Part shown: in pieces, positions 8,894-18,514 of the stretch
How the letters are laid out: every line of letters starts with the position of its first letter
How positions within the stretch are numbered: position 1 is the stretch's first letter
Source of the DNA: Flammeovirgaceae bacterium
Lineage (GTDB): Bacteria; Bacteroidota; Bacteroidia; Cytophagales; Cyclobacteriaceae
Assembly: GCA_003232185.1 (NCBI GenBank)
Contig: QIMC01000337.1
Coordinates: 1-36,606 of the forward strand
Length of the DNA: 36,606 nt
Direction: 5' to 3'
Position numbers and translations under genes: made by a program
Notes under the pieces: model-generated
Told to the model about the DNA's origin: nothing
What the model saw: only the letters and a program-made list of their open reading frames with translations
Database searches by the model: none

Positions 8894-9847
8894 TTAAAGT
8901 AAACTACCATACAATTCAATGATTTTTATGGCGATGCGATTTAATTCCAGATGGTGTATGTCAGTTCTTCCGGTAGTCGTATCGTTAAATACAATGGCGT
9001 TTTTAATCTTGGCAGCCACATCATAAACATTAAAGGAGGTTAAATAGCATCCTTCCGTTTTATTTATTACCTCCTTTATATCTCCTACATCTGTAGCAAC
9101 GATAGGACAATTAGAAGCCATAGCTTCTTTGATAACATTCGGGGAACCTTCTAAAAAAGAGGTAACCACCAAAACATCTGCAGCATTCAAATAATCAGCA
9201 GTTTGTTTAGCTGGTACAGGGAAGGGGCTCACCAATGTCCATTGGTCATTATTTATTAGATCAAATGCGTCTTTACATAGCTTAAAATTCTTCCTGGGGT
9301 TGGTCTTGCTTCCCAAAAACAGAATCACCTTTTTTTCTGTAAGTATATTGAGACTTACTCTCGCTTTGTGCTTGTTCCGGGGCTTATATTTTTTGAAATC
9401 TACACCATTTGGAATTATAGCAGCTTTATTCTTTATAAAAATATAATCTTCTAGATTTCTTGACTTAACAATAATTTTTTTAACGAATGGTTGCAGACTT
9501 TTGGCGATGAAAATCTCTAAATAGCCTTTTAATTTTTTCCTGCCGTGGATATCAACTAAACCATAAACATCGCTCCCCATGTACGATACCACCACCGGTA
9601 ATTTAGTACCTGTTAGCAAGGCAACCCAGCCACAAAAAGAGTAATGAGCATGTATGAGATCAAAATTATTATCCTCAATATGCTTACGAAGTAGGGGTAT
9701 ATTTTTAAGATAACCCTTTAACCCTTTTCCATAGATTAAAAAGTGATCCACATCTATACCATTATCAATTAGAGATTTCTCCTGACTTTCTATAAATGGG
9801 ATTTTTGGAAAGTCAGTATTGCCACTACTTATAAATAAAACCCTCAT
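8894..9847 (-). CDS. GT4-family glycosyltransferase, short form
   Basis: This GT-B glycosyltransferase of 317 residues is somewhat shorter than the 350-400 usual for GT4. The N-terminal part has HAHYSFCGW and SYMGSDV; the C-terminal part has the hinge IPNGVD, FLGSKTNPRKN and the E-x7-E motif in EGSPNVIKEAMASNCPIVATDVG. It reads like the family that transfers a sugar to a lipid-linked oligosaccharide. The loss of length seems to lie in the C-terminal domain between FLGS and EGS, not at the ends, and the frame is intact. It is the first gene of a leftward pair, divergent from asnB across 359 nt. Specificity is unknown. Confidence 0.9.
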   Translation of the reverse strand: MRVLFISSGNTDFPKIPFIESQEKSLIDNGIDVDHFLIYGKGLKGYLKNIPLLRKHIEDNNFDLIHAHYSFCGWVALLTGTKLPVVVSYMGSDVYGLVDIHGRKKLKGYLEIFIAKSLQPFVKKIIVKSRNLEDYIFIKNKAAIIPNGVDFKKYKPRNKHKARVSLNILTEKKVILFLGSKTNPRKNFKLCKDAFDLINNDQWTLVSPFPVPAKQTADYLNAADVLVVTSFLEGSPNVIKEAMASNCPIVATDVGDIKEVINKTEGCYLTSFNVYDVAAKIKNAIVFNDTTTGRTDIHHLELNRIAIKIIELYGSLL

Positions 9848-10206
9848 TGAAAACAGTTGGTAATGTTAAATGGAACTGGAAAATTTAAGAATATATTGAT
9901 CAGGTTCTGCAGAAACAACATCATCAATAAAAAGGTTAACTAATTATTTTTAATACTAACAGGTCACTGGTATTAAAGCTTGAAATTACCAATGTATGCC
10001 TATAAAAAGAGACCTAATTGCCTCAAAAACGCATATCATAATATTGAATGGTGACAAAGATGAGTTTTCTTAGCTTATTATTGAAATATAGTTAGGAAAA
10101 ATATAATTTATTGTAGTTTTTTATGCTTTACTATCAAAACCGTTTTGTTGAAATTTACGGGATATTTTAATTAACGTTAATTGAATCTAAAGTAACAATA
10201 TAAAAG
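9848..10206. promoter_or_regulatory. Divergent intergenic region between a GT4 gene and asnB
   Basis: Genes start on both sides, so promoters for both directions should lie here. The 359 nt are strongly AT-rich. A perfect 14-bp palindrome, AATTAACGTTAATT, lies at 10169-10182, about 25 nt before the asnB ATG. I see no convincing TAnnTTTG box with a matching -33 element and no Shine-Dalgarno sequence before either gene. No coding remnant was recognised. Confidence 0.45.
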
Positions 10207-12081
10207 ATGTGTGGAATAGCTGGAGTGGTTTATTCTGATCCATTGAGATCTGTTGATCAAATGGAACTAACCAGAATGACGGAGGTCATAGAGCACCGTG
10301 GCCCTGACGATGAAGGATACTATATTAATCAAAATGTTGGACTTGGGTTTAGAAGGCTCAGCATTATTGACATTTCCAGTGGTCACCAGCCGCTTGCCAA
10401 TGAAGATAATTCCATATGGATAGTTTTCAATGGGGAGATCTACAATTTCAAAGAACTGAGAAACGACCTAAAGAAACGGGGGCACGTATTTAAAACCAAA
10501 ACTGATACTGAGGTAATAGTTCACTTATATGAAGATCATGGAGTGGACTGTGTTGATTTTCTTCGAGGAATGTTTGCCTTTGCCATATGGGACAATAGAC
10601 AAAAGAAATTATTTTGTGCTCGTGATCGGTTTGGCATAAAACCATTTTATTATTCAATTGATAATGAGAAGTTCGTATTTGGATCTGAGCTGAAAGTGTT
10701 GACAAGAGCTGGAGTCTCTGGTGAAATCAACTTGAATGCATTGGACAGTTATTTGGCATATGGATACATTACCCAGGACCTTTCAATTTACCAGGGAATA
10801 AAGAAGTTAAAAGCGGGCCATACCCTTGAGTTGGACCTGCAGGGCTTTTCGATCAAAAAACGAAAATATTGGAAAGTTATTTTCCAACCGGACTATTCCA
10901 AAAGCGAAGATGAGTGGTGTTACGAGATCAGGAATTCACTTATTGAATCAGTTAAAATGAGATTAATAAGTGACGTTCCACTTGGGGCCTTCCTCAGTGG
11001 GGGCGTCGATTCCAGCTCTATAGTGGCTTTAATGTCACAAATATCCAATCAACAGGTTAAAACTTTTTCAATTGGTTTCAAGGAAGCCCAATTCAATGAA
11101 TTGGCTTATGCTAGAGAGATAGCCAATAGATATGAAACGGATCATCATGAATATATTCTAGAACCAGAATCTGTTAGTCTGCTTCCGAAACTAGTTACAG
11201 CCTATGACGAACCTTTTGGTGATTCTTCGGCCATACCTACTTATTATTTGTCCAAATTCACTCGACAATATGTTACCGTTGCATTATCCGGTGATGGTGG
11301 TGATGAGTTATTTGCCGGTTATAATAACTATACCAAAATGGACAAGATTCATCGATATAACACACCATGGCCTGGATTCAATAAGTATATTTGGGGAAGC
11401 CTCTACCGGATCATTCCGCTAAAAGTAAAGGGAAAAGGTATCACATATTTCTTGTCTCATGATAAGGAAAAAGTAGGTGCATATTTTGCCTATACTACTT
11501 TACCTGAAAGAGCTAAATTGTACAAGCGTTCTGTTTGGGATCTTGTAAAAACAGATTATGCAGAACTATATAAAGAACAAGTTATTGCTGAGTGCAACTC
11601 TCCCGATTTCATCAGCCGAATGCAACACATGGATATTTCAACCTGGCTGGTAGATGATATTTTAACTAAAGTAGATCGCGCCAGCATGCATAATTCGCTT
11701 GAAGCCAGGGTCCCAATCCTCGATCATAAGTTTGCTGAATTAACTTTTAAAATACCTCCATCATTAAAACTAAAGGGAAGTGACAAAAAATACATTTTTA
11801 AGAAAGCTATGGAAAATGACTTGCCAAAATCAATTCTCAAGCATAAAAAGCAAGGGTTTGCTATTCCACTGAGTTCATGGTTTAAAGACGACCTAAAAGA
11901 ATACATTCAGGACAGGCTAAATTCAAAAAATAGTTTTGTCTCCGAATATTTGGACACAGCATTTATTTCGAAGTTAATTGAGGATCATAACCATGGAATG
12001 AGAAGCCTTCATAGGAAAATCTGGGGGATATTATTTTTAGATGTATGGCTCGAACAACAAAAGAAGTTAACTAAACCATGA
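10207..12081 (+). CDS. asnB: Asparagine synthase (glutamine-hydrolysing) family amidotransferase
   Basis: The 624 residues are full length for the family. Cys2 (MCGIAGVV) is the N-terminal nucleophile that releases ammonia from glutamine. RGPDDEG (31-37), NGEIYN (75-80) and ARDRFGIKP (138-146) complete the glutaminase domain. The synthetase domain carries the ATP-pyrophosphatase loop SGGVDSS (264-270) and LSGDGGDELFAGY. Such AsnB homologues are common in polysaccharide loci, where they are thought to amidate carboxyl groups of uronic acids (the WbpS/WbpG type is a known example of amidotransfer in O-antigen synthesis). That role fits the WlbABC-like cassette here but is inference; plain asparagine synthesis is possible. 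It is transcribed against its neighbours, with a lone 5' region and no obvious operon partner. Confidence 0.93.
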   Translation: MCGIAGVVYSDPLRSVDQMELTRMTEVIEHRGPDDEGYYINQNVGLGFRRLSIIDISSGHQPLANEDNSIWIVFNGEIYNFKELRNDLKKRGHVFKTKTDTEVIVHLYEDHGVDCVDFLRGMFAFAIWDNRQKKLFCARDRFGIKPFYYSIDNEKFVFGSELKVLTRAGVSGEINLNALDSYLAYGYITQDLSIYQGIKKLKAGHTLELDLQGFSIKKRKYWKVIFQPDYSKSEDEWCYEIRNSLIESVKMRLISDVPLGAFLSGGVDSSSIVALMSQISNQQVKTFSIGFKEAQFNELAYAREIANRYETDHHEYILEPESVSLLPKLVTAYDEPFGDSSAIPTYYLSKFTRQYVTVALSGDGGDELFAGYNNYTKMDKIHRYNTPWPGFNKYIWGSLYRIIPLKVKGKGITYFLSHDKEKVGAYFAYTTLPERAKLYKRSVWDLVKTDYAELYKEQVIAECNSPDFISRMQHMDISTWLVDDILTKVDRASMHNSLEARVPILDHKFAELTFKIPPSLKLKGSDKKYIFKKAMENDLPKSILKHKKQGFAIPLSSWFKDDLKEYIQDRLNSKNSFVSEYLDTAFISKLIEDHNHGMRSLHRKIWGILFLDVWLEQQKKLTKP

Positions 12082-12158
12082 ATTTCAACCTGACTGATTG
12101 AGTGTAGATTGGTGGTCTCTTCTTTTTCGTCCTTTTCCCTTTTCCTGATTAGTGCGTA

Positions 12159-12995
12159 CTACGTCAATTGTTTGTCAATTAAACGTGACATGCGGGTTTC
12201 GGTGATACCAGTAATATTTTTAATGGTATCTTTCAGATAGTGTGGATTTATCTGTGCCAACAAGTCATGATCCTGTGACGATTTGAACAGGTGAGACTTT
12301 CTTAGGCACAGAAATGACTCTTCGATATCTAGAAATTGAGCTATTCGGCCAACACTGAAAGATATATCTTCAGTGGGGACAATCAACAGTCGGTGATGTG
12401 GAATGGTTTGTAACAGTGATTCATAGGTACGTGACCACAGACTCAAGTAGGACGCCATTGGAAACAAGTCATAGCGTCGGAATAAGTCTTTCTCTTGGCC
12501 GTAGGCGAAGTTATCTGGCATGTACAGGGCTTCCAGACATTTGTGCCAGGCACTGCCGACCGGGTTTCGTTTATTGATCGTGTGATTTATCATTGAATTA
12601 ACCCAACTGAGCGGATCTCTATAGGTCAATATAAATCTTGCTGATGGAAAGAGATCCACCAGTATGTCAATAAAGAAGTAATTGGAAAAGTTACTCTCCA
12701 TTTCCAGCTGCATGCAATGTTCGCGAAGCAGATAAAAGTTTCGAATTTCATTCTGGTTGTTGACGCCATTGCAAAAGTCGATGATCAGTTTGATCATCAG
12801 TTTGATGTCTGGCTCATGTTGGGATCGAAAATGTTTTGAAAATAAGCCATCTATGGATGTTGTTCCGGATTTCATTAAGCCGAGTGTGAAGGCATGACAC
12901 CTTCGTTGACGAAACAGGTTTCGCAATGTATACGCTGGTTGAAACATGCGCCTGTGCGACATCACATTACTCCATATCATTTCAGAATCTTTCAT
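12159..12995 (-). CDS. Sulfotransferase family protein (PAPS-dependent), first of two
   Basis: The 278 residues have the two PAPS-binding signatures of sulfotransferases. The 5'-phosphosulfate loop is LGLMKSGTTSI, with catalytic-type Lys42. The 3'-phosphate-binding segment is RFILTYRDPLSWVNSM, with Arg126 and Ser134. It would move sulfate from PAPS to a hydroxyl or amino group of the polymer or its precursor. Its DNA is richer in GC than its neighbours: 58 of 120 bases in 12421-12540 by my hand count, against 19 of 60 in 8401-8460 and 22 of 60 in 12001-12060. That hints at separate acquisition. It converges with asnB (77-nt gap, no clear terminator). The start could be Met1 (12995) or Met6, Met12 or Met17. 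It shares little with the second sulfotransferase outside the PAPS motifs. Confidence 0.85.
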   Translation of the reverse strand: MKDSEMIWSNVMSHRRMFQPAYTLRNLFRQRRCHAFTLGLMKSGTTSIDGLFSKHFRSQHEPDIKLMIKLIIDFCNGVNNQNEIRNFYLLREHCMQLEMESNFSNYFFIDILVDLFPSARFILTYRDPLSWVNSMINHTINKRNPVGSAWHKCLEALYMPDNFAYGQEKDLFRRYDLFPMASYLSLWSRTYESLLQTIPHHRLLIVPTEDISFSVGRIAQFLDIEESFLCLRKSHLFKSSQDHDLLAQINPHYLKDTIKNITGITETRMSRLIDKQLT

Positions 12996-13161
12996 AAGAT
13001 TTGCAGAATAAAACTTTGCGTTTATGATTTAAAACAACAGTACCGTGTTAATAGTTTCATTTAACTCACAATATATCAGAAAAGTAAGCTGCTAATATTC
13101 ATCTAAAAGTTGAAGTGGAAATCATCAGGGAGTAGATGTTCCAGGGCAAAGAAGGATCGGT

Positions 13162-13884
13162 CTATACCCGGTTTTTAGGAAAAATCAAGCGGTAATCGAA
13201 TTTGTGACCTGCACTTTTGACGGAATTTTTCTTAAACAATCTATTCCTGCAAATCAAAAATTTTCTTAGAAATATATGTCTTGTGTTCAGCTCACCATAT
13301 TGCCAACCGTGAATACTATATAACCAACGTGCAGCGATATTTTCTTTGTTTACCACGGCTTTTGCGATATTATGCCCAGAATTGAGTAGTTCTTGCTGTA
13401 CAAGATAGAGCATTTCGGTACCTGTGGCGTTGCCTTTATATTCCGCGATAACCCTATTATCAAACATATAAACCTCTCCTTGGTTCATTTCAATTTCATG
13501 GATTTCCACAGACGGGTGGTATTTATCGCGACCGATATTCCATTCAAACCACCAGATGTAACCTACTATTTGATCTTCTATTTTAGCGATAACTCCTTTA
13601 AATTCACTATCCAGATAATTGCTAAATTTTAATACTATATTCTCTGGAACGTTAAGGTGCTTAAGTTCATGTAAAAGTTCCTTATTAATGTACTCCAAAG
13701 TAATTTTATTGCCTAACTGAAATTTACGCTGCTTAGTCAAATCCCAAGAGATAATGTATTCATATTCCTTAAAATAAATTTGTCCCAGGATCTTTTTCCT
13801 TAATTTTCCTGCAACCTTCTTTTTGGTTTTCTTGAAGTCGTCTTCAACCAAAGATTTCCTGATCTTGTTAATAATATGTACCAT
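13162..13884 (-). CDS. GNAT-fold N-acetyltransferase-like protein
   Basis: The first ~100 of the 240 residues are basic (several Lys-rich runs) and I do not recognise them. The middle and C-terminal parts read as a GNAT fold: IAKIEDQIVGYIWWFEW as the central strands, then VYMFDNRVIAEYKGNATG and an acetyl-CoA-binding type end with VVNKENIAARWLYSIHGWQYG. GNAT enzymes transfer acyl groups from acyl-CoA to amines. In this locus the acceptor could be an amino sugar, but nothing in the sequence names it. It stands alone between 166-nt and 172-nt gaps. The family call is good; the function is open. Confidence 0.75.
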   Translation of the reverse strand: MVHIINKIRKSLVEDDFKKTKKKVAGKLRKKILGQIYFKEYEYIISWDLTKQRKFQLGNKITLEYINKELLHELKHLNVPENIVLKFSNYLDSEFKGVIAKIEDQIVGYIWWFEWNIGRDKYHPSVEIHEIEMNQGEVYMFDNRVIAEYKGNATGTEMLYLVQQELLNSGHNIAKAVVNKENIAARWLYSIHGWQYGELNTRHIFLRKFLICRNRLFKKNSVKSAGHKFDYRLIFPKNRV

Positions 13885-14056
13885 AGTTAAATTTCTGTGC
13901 AGATATTATTATCAATTCAATAGTCCCAACCAATAATGTCCAGCTAGTTGCACGGTACTTCCTGATAATAGCTCAAATTTAATTGCAAATACCGAAAGAT
14001 ACTAAAATAAATTATATCATATCATGCAATAGTGACATAATAATAAAAAGGCAATT

Positions 14057-15190
14057 TTATGAAGGAATGATCGACATCAGAATTTTTTCAAATTGGTTAC
14101 ATATATGATCCAGCTCATGATGATCTGCTAGGTAATTTTTGCATTTTAAGGCAACTTCATCATAGTTGGGATCATCTATTAGCGTATTTATAGCATCCCC
14201 CATTTCCTCATAGGACTTAACGGTAATTCCCAATCCATACTTGCTAATTATCTGGTCAGGATCGATACTTTCACGGGATATAATTGGAGTCCCAACTGCT
14301 AGGGCTTCTAAAAATGTATTAGAAAATCCTTCAAAGTGAGAAGTATTTACTAAAAGGTATGCCTTGGATAAGTAGAAAAATACCTGGTCGCGATTAAGGG
14401 TACCTACTAATTCAACATTGTCACATGAATCTAAATTCTCCAAACAAATTAAGATTTCATCGGATGTCTTATTGGTTGAGGAACCGGCTATTTTGAATTT
14501 AACATGAGGTAATGACCTAACAAGTTGGTACATAAAGGGCAAGTTTTTAACAGGAGCAAAGTTACCTAACCACATTACATACTTTCTTTGTTGATGACTT
14601 TGAAATGGTGGCAATTCTTTTCTGTAATGAAATGGGTTTGATATTAGGGCTATGTTTTTATTTCCGAACCTTTTTTTGAATTGCTGGCATTGATAAGAGT
14701 TTTGACAAACAATCAGTTGAGCTCTTCGGACTCCGAATTCGTATGAAATGACTTCGAGTCTATTTAATATTTTATCGTAAGTCCCATCGGTATCCGCGTC
14801 ACTTGCCACCAAAAAAACAAACGGTATATTTAATAGTTTGCCTATTAAGGCCATAACACCGGTATTCATAGCGCTGGTAACCTGAAAGAGAATATCTGGT
14901 TTATAAGATTTTATTTTTTGGTACATTCGAACCCTGTCACGCAGGAAGTCATATCCTTTGATCTTACTACCACCTTTTGATGAAGGGAATCTAAAAGACT
15001 CCACAACATCGAAATCAGGTTGGTGTTTGATAATTTTCTTTGCCCCGGTCCAAGTTAATATACCAGTTTGATGCCCCAGTTGTGTGAAGCCTTGGATCAA
15101 GTGGAACACCCGAATACTTGCTCCTCCAAATGGTTTTCCATCATCTTGCAGTATAAATGGGATGTTACTATCAAGAAAAAGTAATTTCAT
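14057..15190 (-). CDS. GT4-family glycosyltransferase
   Basis: This 377-residue GT-B enzyme has an N-terminal acceptor domain with the glycine-rich loop GGASIRVFHLIQGF (22-35). Its C-terminal domain has MWLGNFAPVKN (hinge and start of the donor domain), VELVGTLNRDQV and the E-x7-E motif in FEGFSNTFLEALAVGTPII. These assign it to GT4. It should act in the cytoplasm on undecaprenyl-linked intermediates. The gap to the next upstream gene (GINT1-N-like) is 56 nt in the same direction, so co-transcription is likely. Donor sugar unknown. Start ATG at 15190. Confidence 0.92.
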   Translation of the reverse strand: MKLLFLDSNIPFILQDDGKPFGGASIRVFHLIQGFTQLGHQTGILTWTGAKKIIKHQPDFDVVESFRFPSSKGGSKIKGYDFLRDRVRMYQKIKSYKPDILFQVTSAMNTGVMALIGKLLNIPFVFLVASDADTDGTYDKILNRLEVISYEFGVRRAQLIVCQNSYQCQQFKKRFGNKNIALISNPFHYRKELPPFQSHQQRKYVMWLGNFAPVKNLPFMYQLVRSLPHVKFKIAGSSTNKTSDEILICLENLDSCDNVELVGTLNRDQVFFYLSKAYLLVNTSHFEGFSNTFLEALAVGTPIISRESIDPDQIISKYGLGITVKSYEEMGDAINTLIDDPNYDEVALKCKNYLADHHELDHICNQFEKILMSIIPS

Positions 15191-15246
15191 TTCATTAAAG
15201 ATCTAGACTAGAAAAAAGGATTGATTGTAGTCTAATATCATCATCC

Positions 15247-16887
15247 TCAAAACTTTCTAATTCGCATTAACCCATCAATTACTGTGAGGTTATTGGCCTC
15301 ATTAATTGTGTGGAGTCCGATAATGTTTTTACTCCAACCTGGTTTGTATGACGTTATTTCAACCTCAAGGTACTCACTAGTACTCAGTGTAATAACTTTG
15401 TTTATTTTTAAGCCATAACCATACCTCTTTTGACAGATTTGTGAAGGTCGATATAATTGCCCACTTCTTTTGAATAACCTGCCGGCCGGCCTGGCACTGG
15501 AAGTATCAGAAACTATTGGGTTCTGAGGGTGCGCACTCCAATGATTGCTGGTTGGGTCATCCGAATAAAAGAGATAAAGTTCGTCCCAATTTAAAGCCCC
15601 GGAATTTTCCCGAACATTGGTAAATAACCACCAACTACCATCATGTTCTACTACCGTGGTGTCCGCGGCCACTATATTGCTTATAAGGTCATACTGATAA
15701 TCCCATTGGAAAGGGAATTTCGAACTCTTGTACAACTGGATATTTCCATTTTCGGAAGTTTCCGGGATCATATAATAGCTACCTTTCCAATGAAAAATAA
15801 AAGGATACGACAAATGATAGGGTTTACTTAACACCGTGGTTGGATGACTTATATTGCCCTCCGGGTCCATTTGAATCATTGAAATAGTCCCTTTGGCATT
15901 CTTTTTTAATGAGATATCTTCAAAAAAGATGTAGTATTCTCCATGTTCGAATACAACGAAAGGATCCGCCCAGAACCTGTCCTTAGGGGGCATTAATTTT
16001 CTATATTGACCAAATGAAAAATCTCCTTTTTCATTAGATGATAACAGCAGGATCCACTTTTCAAGATAGATTTTGTGATAGAATTTTTTAAAACATAGTC
16101 TTTGGTAATACTTCAAAAGTGGAAAAACCAATGATCTAACATTTGGTATCCGGGCAGGTGGTGACTTGACACTGTTTTGATATTTATTTCGAACCATATC
16201 AAAAAACTCCGTTTTTCCTAGCTCATGCAATTTCACTAGCTGCCGTGGTATAAATGAAGCAGTTTTCCAATAATGAGGATTAGCATTACGTTTGATATAA
16301 ATAGACCAGATAGAAGAATAAGATTGATATACAATTTCCTTGCTATTACCAAGTTGGGCAGTTAGTACGCAGTTTATTGAGGGTTTATCTTCTATAACTT
16401 CCCAAAACCCAGCAGTAATTCTATTGAAATTTTTATCATAGTCTTGGAAACGCCATAAGCCAAGTGTTGAATTTATCAAGTGAGAATGACTATAGTCGCC
16501 GTCTGATAATTGAATCCACAAATCAACTGGATGTTTATTAATCGCCCTTTTTTCTATATCGGTGAAAACTCTGGTAGAACTCTTGGCACTCGAAAACTCT
16601 AAAGTTGGACAGTTTTCCAGCAATGACTTTACATGGATTTTACTAAACGCATTTGGAATAGGTTTTTTTATTTGATAATTGTTTCTTATGAAATTATCAT
16701 ACATTTTTAACCCTTTGCCCTTGATTTTGCTATTTACCACCACTAGCGAAATTCGCGCAAACTTCAGGTCTTTTATTTTTTGTAACATTAGATGTTCCCA
16801 TGCAGGAATATTCAGTGAATCAAGAATTATTCCTATTGAAATTTCTATTTCATGTTTCAACGAATTCAAGGAATTGGGATCAACCAT
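15247..16887 (-). CDS. GINT1 N-terminal-like beta-propeller protein with formyltransferase-like N-terminus
   Basis: The 546 residues fall into two parts. Residues ~15-200 resemble a degenerate formyltransferase-type fold (IGIILDSLNIPAWEH; LGLWRFQDYD followed by GFWEV at 161-165). Residues ~270-530 look like a five-bladed GH43-type beta-propeller, beginning DRFWADPFV (303-311) and continuing with YYIFFED, YPFIFHWKGSYYMIPETSE and AADTTVVEHDGSWWLFTN. This propeller matches the N-terminal domain of plant glucosamine inositolphosphorylceramide transferase as I remember it. Bacterial versions recur in polysaccharide loci but their reaction is not established. It may bind, transfer or modify sugars. 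It starts 123 nt from wzx and runs away from it, and is followed by a GT4 gene. Confidence 0.7.
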   Translation of the reverse strand: MVDPNSLNSLKHEIEISIGIILDSLNIPAWEHLMLQKIKDLKFARISLVVVNSKIKGKGLKMYDNFIRNNYQIKKPIPNAFSKIHVKSLLENCPTLEFSSAKSSTRVFTDIEKRAINKHPVDLWIQLSDGDYSHSHLINSTLGLWRFQDYDKNFNRITAGFWEVIEDKPSINCVLTAQLGNSKEIVYQSYSSIWSIYIKRNANPHYWKTASFIPRQLVKLHELGKTEFFDMVRNKYQNSVKSPPARIPNVRSLVFPLLKYYQRLCFKKFYHKIYLEKWILLLSSNEKGDFSFGQYRKLMPPKDRFWADPFVVFEHGEYYIFFEDISLKKNAKGTISMIQMDPEGNISHPTTVLSKPYHLSYPFIFHWKGSYYMIPETSENGNIQLYKSSKFPFQWDYQYDLISNIVAADTTVVEHDGSWWLFTNVRENSGALNWDELYLFYSDDPTSNHWSAHPQNPIVSDTSSARPAGRLFKRSGQLYRPSQICQKRYGYGLKINKVITLSTSEYLEVEITSYKPGWSKNIIGLHTINEANNLTVIDGLMRIRKF

Positions 16888-17010
16888 TTATGAAGGATAA
16901 TTATTAAACTAAGATAGCGGTTGCTTTTATGCAAACTTTCAACCAAGTTTTCAATTTAATATTCTTATTTTTGATCTTCTAATGAAGGCACTACCTCAAT
17001 ACTTGATTTT
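16888..17010. promoter_or_regulatory. Divergent promoter region between the GINT1-N-like gene and wzx
   Basis: The two genes start away from each other across 123 nt, so both promoters must lie here or within the coding ends. No clear consensus box or Shine-Dalgarno sequence was seen. Confidence 0.4.
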
Positions 17011-18507
17011 ATGGAAGTAAAAGCCCAAGCCAAAAGGGCCATTCCATATTCAATTGGCATATCTGTTTTTAACATTGTGGTGGCCCTTTTTGGGATGGTA
17101 TTCCTGGTAAGGTATCTCGAGGCTGTTGAGTATGGGGTATTGGCAATACTTACAGGATTACCGGTGATCTTTAATTTATTGATTTCATTCGGATACGATC
17201 AATATATCTTGAGATACATCCCGAATATCTCAGAGTCCAAACTAGTAGGGGATATTATTTGGAGGATAGTCTTTAAACGAATGGCCTTGGCCATTATATT
17301 TTCATTATTACTAATTGCCACATTCGATATTTATTCAGAAAGGTTTGAGTTAACGGAATACTATCCCCATTTGGTTATTTTTCAGATTGTGGTTGTTTTT
17401 CGCATAGGAAATAATCTCCTAAATATAAGCTTTGGCGTTAGGTTTTTACAGAAGCAGGTTCTTTTACTTGGTGTGATTTACCAGGCACTGCGGATATCAG
17501 CAATAATCTACGGAGTGATAGAAAAGAAGGATCTGCAGTTTTTCATTTTGGCTTTCACAGTGGCTGAGATTATAAGAATATTGTTGTCTAGTATATTGTT
17601 TTCAAAACATTTTGGGCAGCCTCGGTTGAGAAAGCTAATTCAGTCTAGAGATGAAAGTAAGGAAGAAAAAAGCTATAGAAATATAAGCTACCTTAATAGT
17701 TTAGGGACTTCTTTTCTGGGAACCGATATTGATAGGTATGTACTGGGTTACTTTTCCACAAATGTTCAAGTTGCCATATATGCAATAGCCACCAAAATTT
17801 TAACACATCTTTTGTATTTGTACCCAAGTAAAATGTTTAAATCCGTAATAGAACCTGCATTTTATAGTAAGTATGATAATTCAACCAATGAATCCGATCT
17901 TAATAACATGTTTCAATTTCTATTTAATGCCAACACTATGATTGGATTCATGTTTATTTCTATCTTTTATCCTCTAGGAGATAAACTTTTAATGCTGGTA
18001 TTCGAACAGAAATATATTGAACAGGTCTTTTGGCCTTTGCTTATTTTTCTAATTTTTATAGTATTTTATGCGATACCATTAGGTTTAGTTGCAAATGCCA
18101 TTAAGAAGCCAAAGATCTTACTTTACTCTAAGATCTCTGTGGTAGTCAATATAGCTTTGGGAATTCCGTCAGCGTATTATTTCGGAGCTATTGGAATGGC
18201 CGCGGCAACAGCTTTTAGTGTTACATTAAAAAACGCAATCATATATTTACTTTCATCAAAGTACGTGACTATTAGATTACCCTGGATGTCGACATGGAAG
18301 GCATTAATAAATGCCCTGATTACCTTAGGTGTGTTATATTTGTTAGATGAATACCTTAGTCTGCCTGTTATTATTTCGTTGGTTATTGGGATAATAATAT
18401 ATATAGTCCTTTTGAAGGTTAATCCCATATTAACTCCAGACCAAAAAAACTTGCTCTTGACGCTTGTACCCAATAAATTTGGGGCATTGGCCAAAGCATT
18501 GATTTGA
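17011..18507 (+). CDS. wzx: Polysaccharide flippase (Wzx/MATE-like, oligosaccharide flippase family)
   Basis: This 498-residue integral membrane protein has about 12-14 hydrophobic segments. The first is SIGISVFNIVVALFGMVFLVRYL, followed by a short loop with YGVLAIL, an arrangement typical of the Wzx family N-terminus. It would flip undecaprenyl-linked repeat units across the inner membrane for Wzy polymerisation. The cytoplasmic loop around residues 205-230 (RKLIQSRDESKEEKSYRN) is strongly charged. It is the only rightward gene between two leftward runs. Its stop lies 7 nt from the end of the convergent sulfotransferase gene, leaving no room for a separate terminator. Specificity cannot be read from the sequence. 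Confidence 0.92.
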   Translation: MEVKAQAKRAIPYSIGISVFNIVVALFGMVFLVRYLEAVEYGVLAILTGLPVIFNLLISFGYDQYILRYIPNISESKLVGDIIWRIVFKRMALAIIFSLLLIATFDIYSERFELTEYYPHLVIFQIVVVFRIGNNLLNISFGVRFLQKQVLLLGVIYQALRISAIIYGVIEKKDLQFFILAFTVAEIIRILLSSILFSKHFGQPRLRKLIQSRDESKEEKSYRNISYLNSLGTSFLGTDIDRYVLGYFSTNVQVAIYAIATKILTHLLYLYPSKMFKSVIEPAFYSKYDNSTNESDLNNMFQFLFNANTMIGFMFISIFYPLGDKLLMLVFEQKYIEQVFWPLLIFLIFIVFYAIPLGLVANAIKKPKILLYSKISVVVNIALGIPSAYYFGAIGMAAATAFSVTLKNAIIYLLSSKYVTIRLPWMSTWKALINALITLGVLYLLDEYLSLPVIISLVIGIIIYIVLLKVNPILTPDQKNLLLTLVPNKFGALAKALI

Positions 18508-18514
18508 TTTTGAG

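Noticed and set aside
18508-18514. A bidirectional terminator between wzx and the convergent sulfotransferase
   Set aside because: Only 7 nt separate the stops and no hairpin with T-run was found around them.
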